Source of the DNA: Streptomyces sp. HUAS CB01
GTDB taxonomy: Bacteria; Actinomycetota; Actinomycetes; Streptomycetales; Streptomycetaceae
Assembly (NCBI RefSeq): GCF_030406905.1
Contig: NZ_CP129137.1
Span: 6,603,501-6,667,500, forward strand
Reading direction: 5' to 3'
DNA: 64,000 nt
The notes below the pieces were generated by a model. It had not been told where the DNA came from. It did no database searches and was given only the letters and a program-made list of their open reading frames with translations. Of this stretch, positions 45,852 to 53,582 are shown piece after piece; the first letter of the stretch is position 1, and the number at the start of each line of letters is the position of its first letter. A program made the translations under genes and the position numbers.

Positions 45852-46394
45852 ATGAAGTCTGGAAGGGTCACATGGGTAACACTGGCTGCGCTGCCGCTCG
45901 GGCTGGGCCTTAACGCTTGCACCAGTTCAGCGGGAGCCCCATCACTACCAGCTTCGGCTGCTGTGTCGCCCCCGACTACAGGCAGCACGGCATCGATTGA
46001 TGGACGGGAGGCGGTGGATGCTTACCGAGCCATGTGGAAGGACCTCGTCGTGGCGGCGCAGACATCAGACGCAGAGCATCCCCAGCTTGATGACCACGCC
46101 ACAGGTGATGCGCTCGAGCTTCTCAAGCACATGATGCGGGACGGCAAAGCAAAGGGGGTCGTCACGAAGGGCGAACCTAAATTTGCTCCAAGAGTTGAGA
46201 ATGTCCGCTCAACAACAGCCGTGATCAGCGATTGCGCGGACGGTACTGCCTGGCTGCGGTATACCGAGACGGGAGAATTGGAGAACGACACCCCGGGTAG
46301 CCACCATCTGGTCGATGCGAAGGTCGTCAGGCAGGGAGGCCGGTGGCTAGTCGCGACGTTGTACATCGATGAGGCGGGCACGTGCCTGGGCTGA
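45852..46394 (+). CDS. lipoprotein, function unknown
   Basis: 180 residues. ATG at 45852 is 9 nt after GGAGGC, preferred to GTG 45828. The signal peptide ends in a lipobox LGLNAC. The mature part has a Ser/Pro/Ala linker, then a helical and sheet domain (AVDAYRAMWKDLVVAAQ; ALELLKHMMRDGKAKG; VVRQGGRWLVATLYI) that resembles the small SnoaL/NTF2-like domains of actinomycete lipoproteins. It precedes the next gene by 2 bp and is probably expressed with the Tad locus. Confidence 0.78.
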   Translation: MKSGRVTWVTLAALPLGLGLNACTSSAGAPSLPASAAVSPPTTGSTASIDGREAVDAYRAMWKDLVVAAQTSDAEHPQLDDHATGDALELLKHMMRDGKAKGVVTKGEPKFAPRVENVRSTTAVISDCADGTAWLRYTETGELENDTPGSHHLVDAKVVRQGGRWLVATLYIDEAGTCLG

Positions 46395-46396
46395 TC

Positions 46397-47221
46397 ATGC
46401 GATGGTCACGTGGTCTGCTGGTGACTGCAATTGCCTCTTCTATCTGCGGCTGCCCGATGTTCGCTATGGATGCAACAGCGGACGATGGATTCGGGGCGGG
46501 TGCAAGCCTCAGCTGTGAGGGCGCGGGATGCAATCTCAAAGCGGCCCGGAACGCGGTAACTCGGCAGCACCAAGGCCAAGAGCACAAGCCAAATCGAGAC
46601 CGTGTCGTCAAGACAGGGCCACAAGGCGCTGATGCCTTCGTTGTAGAGCGTCCTGTTGGTACTCAGCTGGGGTTGCGTCCTCCTATCGATCTTCCGCAAG
46701 TTGGACCGCAGGGGCGGCCGGCGCCGGTGGAGGACGCATTTGATGTTGTTCAGGCTGCGCAGCAGGCTGTGGCGAGGTTGGACCTTCCTTCCCCTGTAAT
46801 TCATACGAGTCCGGAGGAGGGCTTCGTCCAGGTGGTACACGTGCCTACCTGGATGTGGGTGGGTGGTTCGCATTGGCGGCCAGTTTCGCAGACGGTGCAG
46901 GTCCCGGGCGTGACGGTGAAGGCGACAGCACGACCGCGTCGGGCACTTTGGTCCATGGGCGACGGGTCCACCGTCACGTGTTCCGGCCCCGGGACTGCGT
47001 ACACCCGTGACTTCCCGGCAGAGGCCGAGTCTCCGGATTGCGGTCATGTCTATACGCGGGCCTCTACGGCCGAGCCCAGCCGCAAGTTCACGGTCTCCGT
47101 CCGGGTGGTCTGGGACGTGGAGTGGACCGGTGGTGGGCAGTCCGGTGTGGTGCGTGGCCTTGAGACCGAGGCGGAACGTCAACTGACGGTGGACGAGGTT
47201 CAGGCCGTCGTCGTGCGCTGA
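46397..47221 (+). CDS. secreted PKD-like protein of the Tad locus
   Basis: 274 residues from ATG at 46397; GTG at 46382 is an alternative that overlaps the upstream stop. A signal peptide (LLVTAIASSICGC) may end in a lipobox. The C-terminal half resembles a PKD domain: ALWSMGDGSTVTCSGPGTAY, CGHVYTRAS and FTVSVRVVWDVEW. Proteins of this type sit at the front of many Streptomyces Tad clusters, often with misleading names. A surface role near the pilus is inferred from position. Confidence 0.72.
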   Translation: MRWSRGLLVTAIASSICGCPMFAMDATADDGFGAGASLSCEGAGCNLKAARNAVTRQHQGQEHKPNRDRVVKTGPQGADAFVVERPVGTQLGLRPPIDLPQVGPQGRPAPVEDAFDVVQAAQQAVARLDLPSPVIHTSPEEGFVQVVHVPTWMWVGGSHWRPVSQTVQVPGVTVKATARPRRALWSMGDGSTVTCSGPGTAYTRDFPAEAESPDCGHVYTRASTAEPSRKFTVSVRVVWDVEWTGGGQSGVVRGLETEAERQLTVDEVQAVVVR

Positions 47222-47310
47222 CGGACTTGAGCTGGGTCGGCGTGAGCCGAGCCTGACGGTGCTGCAAGCACGGCTCCTGAGAGCCGATCTCCCAACCTGT
47301 GAGGTGATGG

Positions 47311-48012
47311 ATGGGGACCTCTGTGTCTTCTACGCCCGTCAAGGGTGCCAACCTGCCCGGTGCACGCGGAGTCGGGCCGGATCGGCCCCCGGCCGTCGGC
47401 GCCTCTACGCGCCGTAGGCCGGGCTGGCTGTGGGCCGGACTTGGCACGGTCGTGGTCTCGGCCATCGGATTCACGGTGATCGCGACGAATCTGAGCGGCC
47501 GGGACGAGGTCCTGATGCTCGCCAAGGACGTGCCGGCCGGACACGTCCTGACCACCAAGGACCTGCGCACGGTGCAGGCTGCCGCTGACGCCGGTGTGGT
47601 CTCTGCCGACGACCGCGCTGTCGTGCTGGGCAGGGAGGCGAGGGTGCCGCTCGTCGCGGGATCGCTGCTCGCGGCCGGGCATGTGGGGGAGAAGTCGAAC
47701 TTCCCGCCTGTCGGCTGGTCGCAGGTCTCGCTTGCCGTGGAGACGGGAGCCGCGCCCTCGGATCTCGCGCTTGGCGAGCGCGTGGGCGTGCTGCCCGGCC
47801 CCTCCGGCACCGCGCTAGGGAAGGTGGCCGCCGATGCGGAACGACCCCCGGCCGCTGTGATCGGAACGGTGACGGGCGTCAAGGCCGCGGAGTCGGCCGG
47901 TGCCGCCCGAGTGGTGACCGTGCTGGTGGAGACCGGTGCAGCCCGACGCGCCACTGCGATGGAGCACCCGCGGATCGTTGTGCTGTCCGCGGAGGGGCGT
48001 GATGCCCCGTGA
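47311..48012 (+). CDS. SAF-domain protein, CpaB/RcpC-like
   Basis: 233 residues. ATG at 47311 after GAGGTG. One membrane helix (about 38-58, LWAGLGTVVVSAIGFTVIA), then a SAF domain: VLMLAKDVPAGHVLTTKDLRTV, with VPLVAGSLLAAGHV. Homologues of CpaB assist assembly of Flp pili at the cell surface. It overlaps the tadZ-like gene by ATGA-type coupling (4 nt). Confidence 0.82.
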   Translation: MGTSVSSTPVKGANLPGARGVGPDRPPAVGASTRRRPGWLWAGLGTVVVSAIGFTVIATNLSGRDEVLMLAKDVPAGHVLTTKDLRTVQAAADAGVVSADDRAVVLGREARVPLVAGSLLAAGHVGEKSNFPPVGWSQVSLAVETGAAPSDLALGERVGVLPGPSGTALGKVAADAERPPAAVIGTVTGVKAAESAGAARVVTVLVETGAARRATAMEHPRIVVLSAEGRDAP

Positions 48013-48830
48013 GGCGACTGGTGGCACTGGGTTCGCTGACCGGCGCGCCTGGGGTGACGACCACGGCGCTGGTGTTGGCTGCCGCGTGGCCGCAGGAGGC
48101 AGACGGCGGAGTGCGTCCTGTGGTGGTCGAAGCGAATGTGTGGGGCGGTGATCTTGCCACGCGCTGCGGCGTTCCGCACACGTCCGCTTTGCTGGACGTC
48201 GCGATGGCCGCCCGTCAGGCACAGCCCGGGTCCCTCCTCGGTGCGGTAGCCGAGTTGCCGTTCGGTGTGCGGGCCGTGGTGGCTCCCGCAGGACGTACGG
48301 CATGCCGTGAAGCTGTTCGTGTACTTGCCGCGGATTCGGGCCGGCGGGTACTGACGGGGGAGAGCGGCGACCGGGGCACGGTCCTTCTCGACGTGGGCCG
48401 GATCGGTGACGACGTCGGTGAGCTGCTGGATGCGGCAGGGCAGGTGCTGCTGGTGACACGGGGGACCCCCGAGGCGCTGACCCACGTTTACGCCCATCTG
48501 CTGGCCACGGATGCGGCGCAACGGCATGTGACCCTGCTGGTGGTCGGGCCTTCGCCGTACCCGAAGGAGGAGATCGCTCAAGCACTCGGGCTCGGACACG
48601 TTGTGTGCCTTCCGTGGGATGTGAGAACCGCGGCCGCTACGGGCAGTCGCAGGCGCGTGACCTTGCGGGCGACGGGTTTCCGGCCCGCGCCGCTCATGGC
48701 CGCAGCCCACCTCCTGGCTCGGCGCATCACCGGCACCGACGGCCTCGGCCAGAAGCCGGAGAGCGTCGGTGTGGCCGGTCAGCTGCGCGCGGCGCTGCCC
48801 GACCGGGCGACGGAAGGGAGCCCCGTATGA
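48009..48830 (+). CDS. tadZ: TadZ/CpaE-like MinD-family ATPase
   Basis: 273 residues. The N-terminus LVALGSLTGAPGVTTTALVLA is a deviant Walker A where the usual Lys is replaced (GAPGVTTT), as in atypical TadZ proteins; VVVEANVWGGDL and VLLDVGRIGDD follow the MinD/ParA pattern. TadZ places the pilus machine in the cell. ATP hydrolysis is doubtful given the changed P-loop. It overlaps tadA by 4 nt. Confidence 0.78.
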   Translation: MRRLVALGSLTGAPGVTTTALVLAAAWPQEADGGVRPVVVEANVWGGDLATRCGVPHTSALLDVAMAARQAQPGSLLGAVAELPFGVRAVVAPAGRTACREAVRVLAADSGRRVLTGESGDRGTVLLDVGRIGDDVGELLDAAGQVLLVTRGTPEALTHVYAHLLATDAAQRHVTLLVVGPSPYPKEEIAQALGLGHVVCLPWDVRTAAATGSRRRVTLRATGFRPAPLMAAAHLLARRITGTDGLGQKPESVGVAGQLRAALPDRATEGSPV

Positions 48831-50197
48831 CCATCCCGCATCTTTCCCCCGCAGCCTTTCCTGCCCAGACCGGGACACACCCGGGCCGGGAGCAGGACCT
48901 GGCGGACGTCGTACGGCAGCGGGTCGTGGCCCGCCTCGCGGACTACGCCGGTGAACGGGAAGCAGCCGGCCTCCCACCGGAAGACGAGACGACGCGCCGA
49001 TCAACGGTCAAGCGCCTGCTGAAGGAGGAACTCGGCGCCTACTGGCGGCAGGCCGTGACAGCCGGCGGCAAGGCCCTCGAACCGTGGGCCGAGGAACGCA
49101 TCGCGCAAGCGGTCGAGGACGCCCTGTTCGGCACGGGTGGCCTGGAACGGCTGCTGGCTGACGACAGCCTGGAGAACATCTGCGTCAACGGCTGCGACAC
49201 CGTCTGGGTCAAGGACTCCCACGGCCAGTGGCAGCCCCGCCCGCCCGTCGCCGCCTCCGACGCCGAACTGATCGAGCTGGTCCGCACCCTGGCCGCGAAC
49301 GTGGACGGGGAGGAACGGCGCTTCGACCGCGGCATGCCCAGGGTGAACCTGCAGCTGCCGGACGGCTCCCGCCTGTTCGCCGTCATGGCCGTTACCGGAC
49401 GCGTGTCCCTGACGATCCGACGCCACCGCTTCCCCACGGCCTCGATGGCAGAACTGGTCCGCCTCGGCGTCTGCGACCAGGCAATGGCCGGCTTCCTTGC
49501 AGCCCTGGTCCGCGCCCGGAAGAACATCGTCATCGGCGGCGGCACCAACGCCGGCAAGACCACCATGCTGCGCGCCCTGGCCAGTGAGATCGCGCCGTCC
49601 GAACGCCTGGTTACGATCGAGGACACCTTCGAACTCGGCCTCGACGTCGACAAGGGGGCGCACCCGAACGTGGTCGCCATGCAGGCTCGCGAACCGAACC
49701 TCGAAGGCCAAGGTGGCCTCGACCAGGCCGAGCTGGTCCGCTGGGGTCTGCGTATGTCACCGGACCGCGTCATCGTCGGGGAGATTCGCGGGGCCGAGGT
49801 CATCCCGATGTGCAACGCCATGTCCCAGGGCAACGACGGCTCCCTGTCCACCATCCACGCCTCCACCTCACGAGGCGTCTTCACCAAACTCGCCGCCTAT
49901 GCCGCCCAGGCGCCGGAACGCCTCTCGCTGGATGCGACGAACCTGCTGATCGCCTCGGCCGTGCACTTCGTGGTCCACCTGGGCTGGGACGCACAGCGCC
50001 GCCGCTGTGTCGACTCGGTCCGCGAGGTCATCGACGCGGACGGAGCCCAGGTGATCTCGAACGAGATCTACCGGCCTGGCCCGGGCGGCCGCCCCGAACC
50101 ATCCGCTCCGCTGCGTGCCGAAACACTCCACGACCTCGTGGCCGTCGGACTGGACCCACAGGCCATCACCCTTCCGGCTCGCGGCTGGGGTGTCTGA
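48827..50197 (+). CDS. tadA: TadA/CpaF-type secretion ATPase
   Basis: 456 residues, ATG at 48827 inside the upstream stop. PilT/VirB11-like: N-terminal domain with LADDSLENICVNG, then IGGGTNAGKTTMLRALA (Walker A), TIEDTFELGLD (Asp box), MSPDRVIVGEIRGAEV (Walker B) and GSLSTIHAST (His box). It drives assembly of the Flp pilus. It overlaps tadB by TGATG. Confidence 0.95.
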   Translation: MTIPHLSPAAFPAQTGTHPGREQDLADVVRQRVVARLADYAGEREAAGLPPEDETTRRSTVKRLLKEELGAYWRQAVTAGGKALEPWAEERIAQAVEDALFGTGGLERLLADDSLENICVNGCDTVWVKDSHGQWQPRPPVAASDAELIELVRTLAANVDGEERRFDRGMPRVNLQLPDGSRLFAVMAVTGRVSLTIRRHRFPTASMAELVRLGVCDQAMAGFLAALVRARKNIVIGGGTNAGKTTMLRALASEIAPSERLVTIEDTFELGLDVDKGAHPNVVAMQAREPNLEGQGGLDQAELVRWGLRMSPDRVIVGEIRGAEVIPMCNAMSQGNDGSLSTIHASTSRGVFTKLAAYAAQAPERLSLDATNLLIASAVHFVVHLGWDAQRRRCVDSVREVIDADGAQVISNEIYRPGPGGRPEPSAPLRAETLHDLVAVGLDPQAITLPARGWGV

Positions 50198-51105
50198 TGG
50201 ATCAGATCCTGGCCAGCGGCTCCCTCACCCTCGTGACCGCGCTCCTTGGAGCCGCATTCGGTATGGGGCTCGTCGCCGCCATCCACGGAGCACGACGGCA
50301 CCCCGTCGAGCAGCTGGCCGGCAACCGGGGGAGAGCGCTGCTGCAGCGACTGCCCGCGGACTGGACGAAACGGCGGTCAACTATCGCCCTGGTCGCCGCA
50401 GCGGCGGCCTGGGCTCTTACGGGGTGGCCGGTCGCCGCGATCCTCACCGGGGTGGCCCTGCTCACCCTGCCGGGACTGCTCGGCCCCGACCGGCAGGCCG
50501 CGCGCCGCACCGAGCGCATGGAGGCACTGGCCACCTGGACCGAGATGCTCCGCGACACCCTCTCCGCCGCGGCCGGGCTCGAACAGGCAGTACTCGCCAC
50601 GGCCGACATCGCCCCCGCCGCCCTGAACCCCGAACTGGAGCGCCTCGCCGCCTCCGTCCGCAGCGGACGTCCGCTCCCCGCAGCCTTGAGGACGCTCGCC
50701 AACGACGTCGACGACCCACTGGCCGACGTCGTCGTCGCAGCCCTCCTCATGGCCGCCGAGCAGCAGGCACGCCAACTCGGCTCTCTCCTGGGAGAGCTGG
50801 CGGAGTCCGTCCGCGAACAGGTCGCGATGCGGCAGCGGATCGGCGCCGGCCGCGCCAGCATCCGCACCGGCGTCCGCGTCACCGTGACCGTCACCATCGG
50901 TCTGGCGATCGGCCTGGTGATCTTCAACCGCTCCTTCCTCACCCCCTTCGACACCCTCATGGGCCAAGCAGTCCTCGCCACGGTCGGAGCCCTGTTCGCC
51001 GCTTCCTTCACCTGGCTCAACGCCCTCGGCCGCATCGCCGAGCCGCTCCGGCTGATGACCACCAATCCGCCCGCGGCAGCGACAGCCCAGGAAGGCACAC
51101 GATGA
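50197..51105 (+). CDS. tadB: TadB-like pilus membrane protein
   Basis: 302 residues. Hydrophobic segments near 7-30, 62-95 and 225-275 flank a T2SSF cytoplasmic domain (LATWTEMLRDTLSAAAGLEQAV; GELAESVREQVAMRQRIGAGRA). It forms the inner-membrane platform with TadC. The stop overlaps tadC by 4 nt (ATGA). Confidence 0.9.
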   Translation: MDQILASGSLTLVTALLGAAFGMGLVAAIHGARRHPVEQLAGNRGRALLQRLPADWTKRRSTIALVAAAAAWALTGWPVAAILTGVALLTLPGLLGPDRQAARRTERMEALATWTEMLRDTLSAAAGLEQAVLATADIAPAALNPELERLAASVRSGRPLPAALRTLANDVDDPLADVVVAALLMAAEQQARQLGSLLGELAESVREQVAMRQRIGAGRASIRTGVRVTVTVTIGLAIGLVIFNRSFLTPFDTLMGQAVLATVGALFAASFTWLNALGRIAEPLRLMTTNPPAAATAQEGTR

Positions 51106-52001
51106 TCACCGTCCTGGCCCTGGGATCCCTCTTCGGCGCGGGCCTGACCGCCCTCGCCTACGGCCTCCGCCCCTCCCGCCCCGCCCTCGCCGACGTCCTG
51201 GCCGCCCTCAACACCCCACCCTCACAGGCGGCCACCTTCCAGCCGACCGGCGACGAGGAATGGACCGTCCGCGTCGGCCGACGCCTCGTCCCCTACCTGA
51301 GGGCCCTCGGCCTGCCCAACCACAGCCTGCGTGCCGACCTCGCCGTCTGCGGACAAGACGTCGAACGCCACCTCGCCGGCAAGGCCACCTGTGGCATCGC
51401 CGGCCTGATCACGCCCTGGCTGTCCGCAGGCCTCATCCACTTCGCCATCAGCACCGGCACCGGATGGTGGATGCCGACCAGCAGCTCCCTCGTCCTCGCC
51501 GCCCTCCTCTTCTACGCCCCCGACCACACCGTCCGGCGCCACGCCGCGCAACGCCGAGCCGAGATGCGGCACACCCTCAGCCTCACCCTCGACCTCACCG
51601 TCATCGCCCTGGCCGGCGGAGCAGGCGTCCAACAGGCCCTCACCCACGCCGTCAACGCCCCCACCGGATGGGCAGCCGTCAAACTCCGCCACGCCCTCCA
51701 CGTCGCCCAGCTCACCCGCACCAGCCCTTGGACCCATCTCGCCGACCTCGGCCGACAACTCGACATCAGCGACCTCACCGAACTCGCCGCCACCCTCGAC
51801 CTGGCCGGCACCGAAGGCGCCAAAGTCCGCGGCTCACTCGCCGCCAAAGCCCGAGCCATGCGCCGCCGCCGCATCTCCGAAGCCGACGCAGCCGCCCAAG
51901 CCGCCACCGAGCAGATGTCCCTCCCCGTCGTCCTGCTCTTCGCCGCCTTCCTCCTCCTCATCGGCTATCCCGCCCTGTCCTACGTCCTCACCGCCACCTG
52001 A
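51102..52001 (+). CDS. tadC: TadC-like pilus membrane protein
   Basis: 299 residues. Membrane segments near the N-terminus, in the middle (about 100-150) and at the end (about 272-295, LPVVLLFAAFLLLIGYPAL); T2SSF-type loop with LSLTLDLTVIALAGGAGVQQAL and AATLDLAGTEGAKVRGSL. Usual length for the actinomycete form. Confidence 0.9.
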   Translation: MITVLALGSLFGAGLTALAYGLRPSRPALADVLAALNTPPSQAATFQPTGDEEWTVRVGRRLVPYLRALGLPNHSLRADLAVCGQDVERHLAGKATCGIAGLITPWLSAGLIHFAISTGTGWWMPTSSSLVLAALLFYAPDHTVRRHAAQRRAEMRHTLSLTLDLTVIALAGGAGVQQALTHAVNAPTGWAAVKLRHALHVAQLTRTSPWTHLADLGRQLDISDLTELAATLDLAGTEGAKVRGSLAAKARAMRRRRISEADAAAQAATEQMSLPVVLLFAAFLLLIGYPALSYVLTAT

Positions 52002-52064
52002 ACCCGGCACCGGACGAGCCCGCACCACCACGCCCCTGACACGACCACAGGAGAAAACGGCCTG

Positions 52065-52271
52065 ATGATCGCCGCCCGACTCATCCTCGACCGCCTCACC
52101 CACACCGCCCTCACTCACATCGACCAAAGGCGGAAGGCCGCCCGCCGCGACGACGGCTACACCACCGAGACCGTCGTCATCACCGCCCTGCTCGCCATCC
52201 TGGCCATGACCGTGGTCGGCATCATCGTCGCCAAGGTCACCGCCAAGGCCAACGGCATCAACCTCGGCTAA
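52065..52271 (+). CDS. Flp-type pilin-like small membrane protein
   Basis: 68 residues, ATG at 52065 after AGGAG. A basic N-terminal leader (ALTHIDQRRKAARRDDGYTTE) is followed by one hydrophobic helix (VVITALLAILAMTVVGIIVA) and a short polar tail. The Glu just before the helix matches the +5 Glu region of type IV pilins. It is the best candidate for the pilus subunit. No prepilin peptidase gene is in the window. Confidence 0.8.
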   Translation: MIAARLILDRLTHTALTHIDQRRKAARRDDGYTTETVVITALLAILAMTVVGIIVAKVTAKANGINLG

Positions 52272-52274
52272 CCC

Positions 52275-52679
52275 GTGACCCACCCACCACACCGCCCACG
52301 CGACGAGGGCGCCGCCACCACCCAGCTGGTCCTCGTCGTACCAGCGGTACTCGTGCTGATGCTCCTGACCGTGCAATTCGCTCTCGCCTGGCACGCCCAG
52401 CACATCGCCCAGTACGCCGCCGAACGAGGCCTGGCCGCAGCCCGCCTCCAGCACGCCACACAGGCCGCCGGACACGAGCAAGCACGCAGCAGCATCCACG
52501 GGCTCGGAAGCCACGTACTCACCACCCCGGCAATCAGCGTCCACCGCGGCGAGAAGCACGTCACGGTGAGCGTGCGAGGCAGCGTCATGCCGGTCGTCCC
52601 CGGCATCAACCTCCCCGCCACCGGCACCGCCTCCGGACCCGTCGAACGCCTCACCAACTCGGACGGAGGCACACCATGA
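52275..52679 (+). CDS. tadE: TadE-like pseudopilin
   Basis: 134 residues, GTG at 52275 only 3 nt after the Flp stop. Leader DEGAATTQLVLVVPAVLVLMLL is the TadE motif (acidic-Gly-Ala before the helix). The rest is an exported beta-rich domain. It overlaps the next TadE-like gene by 4 nt (ATGA). Confidence 0.85.
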   Translation: MTHPPHRPRDEGAATTQLVLVVPAVLVLMLLTVQFALAWHAQHIAQYAAERGLAAARLQHATQAAGHEQARSSIHGLGSHVLTTPAISVHRGEKHVTVSVRGSVMPVVPGINLPATGTASGPVERLTNSDGGTP

Positions 52680-53113
52680 ACCGCCCACAGACCCAACACC
52701 GGAGCACCGCCGCCGACCAGGGGTCGGCGGCGGTCGAACTGGTCCTGGCCACACCTCTGGTCGTCCTCGTCCTTCTGACCGTCGTAGCACTCGGCCGCCT
52801 CACCGACGCACGACTGATCGTCGCCGACGCCGCCCACCAAGCAGCCAGAGCAGCCTCCCTGGCCCGCACCGACACCGACGCCCAAGCAGACGCCCAGCAC
52901 ATCGCCAACACCACACTCACTGACGCCCACAGCACCTGCACCCACCCCTACGTCACCATCGACACCGACGGCCTCACACCGGGCTCGAGCACCGCCGCAA
53001 CCGTCACGTGCACCGCCGACCTCGGCGACCTGACACACCTCGGCATGCCCGGCACCGTGACCATCACCGGCACCGCACATTCGCCCGTAGACCGGTTCCG
53101 GAGCAGTCCATGA
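52676..53113 (+). CDS. second TadE/TadF-like pseudopilin
   Basis: 145 residues. DQGSAAVELVLATPLVVLVL is a clear TadE leader. The exported part has two Cys (HSTCTHP and TVTCTAD) that could form a disulfide. Overlaps neighbours on both sides by 4 nt, so the three pseudopilins are translated as a unit. Confidence 0.85.
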   Translation: MNRPQTQHRSTAADQGSAAVELVLATPLVVLVLLTVVALGRLTDARLIVADAAHQAARAASLARTDTDAQADAQHIANTTLTDAHSTCTHPYVTIDTDGLTPGSSTAATVTCTADLGDLTHLGMPGTVTITGTAHSPVDRFRSSP

Positions 53114-53547
53114 GCGTCCAGCAGAACCGGCAGCACGCACGGCGCATCCTCGGCGAGGACCGAGGACAGGTCACCGCATTCATCGTCGGCATATTCCTCG
53201 CCTTGTGGCTTTTCGCCGGAATTGTCGTCGACGGCGGCCTCGCCCTTGCCAGCAAAGCCCGAGCGCTCGACACTGCCCAGGAAGCCGCCCGAACCGGCGC
53301 TCAGCAACTCGACGTCGCCGAACTGCGCCACAACCAAGCCATCCAGCTGAAACCCGAGCATGCCGCCCAAATCGCCCGCGCCTACGTGACCTCAACCGGT
53401 GACACCGGAACGGCGCACGTCCGAGGTGACAAGGTCACCGTCCACGTCACCCACCGACAGAGCACACAGATCCTCCAGCTCATCGGCATCCACACCCTCA
53501 CCCTCTCCGCGACCGCCACCGCGCAGGCCGCACAAGCAACCCCCTGA
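53110..53547 (+). CDS. TadG-like pseudopilin / Flp pilus assembly protein
   Basis: 145 residues, ATG at 53110 inside the previous stop. EDRGQVTAFIVGIFLALWLFAG is the TadG/RseP-type leader; GGLALASKARALDTAQEAARTGAQQLD follows as in TadG. It is much shorter than proteobacterial TadG and lacks its von Willebrand domain, as is normal in actinomycetes. Confidence 0.83.
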   Translation: MSVQQNRQHARRILGEDRGQVTAFIVGIFLALWLFAGIVVDGGLALASKARALDTAQEAARTGAQQLDVAELRHNQAIQLKPEHAAQIARAYVTSTGDTGTAHVRGDKVTVHVTHRQSTQILQLIGIHTLTLSATATAQAAQATP

Positions 53548-53582
53548 ACCACCCCCTACCGGCCAGGAAGAACCCCCCGGAG

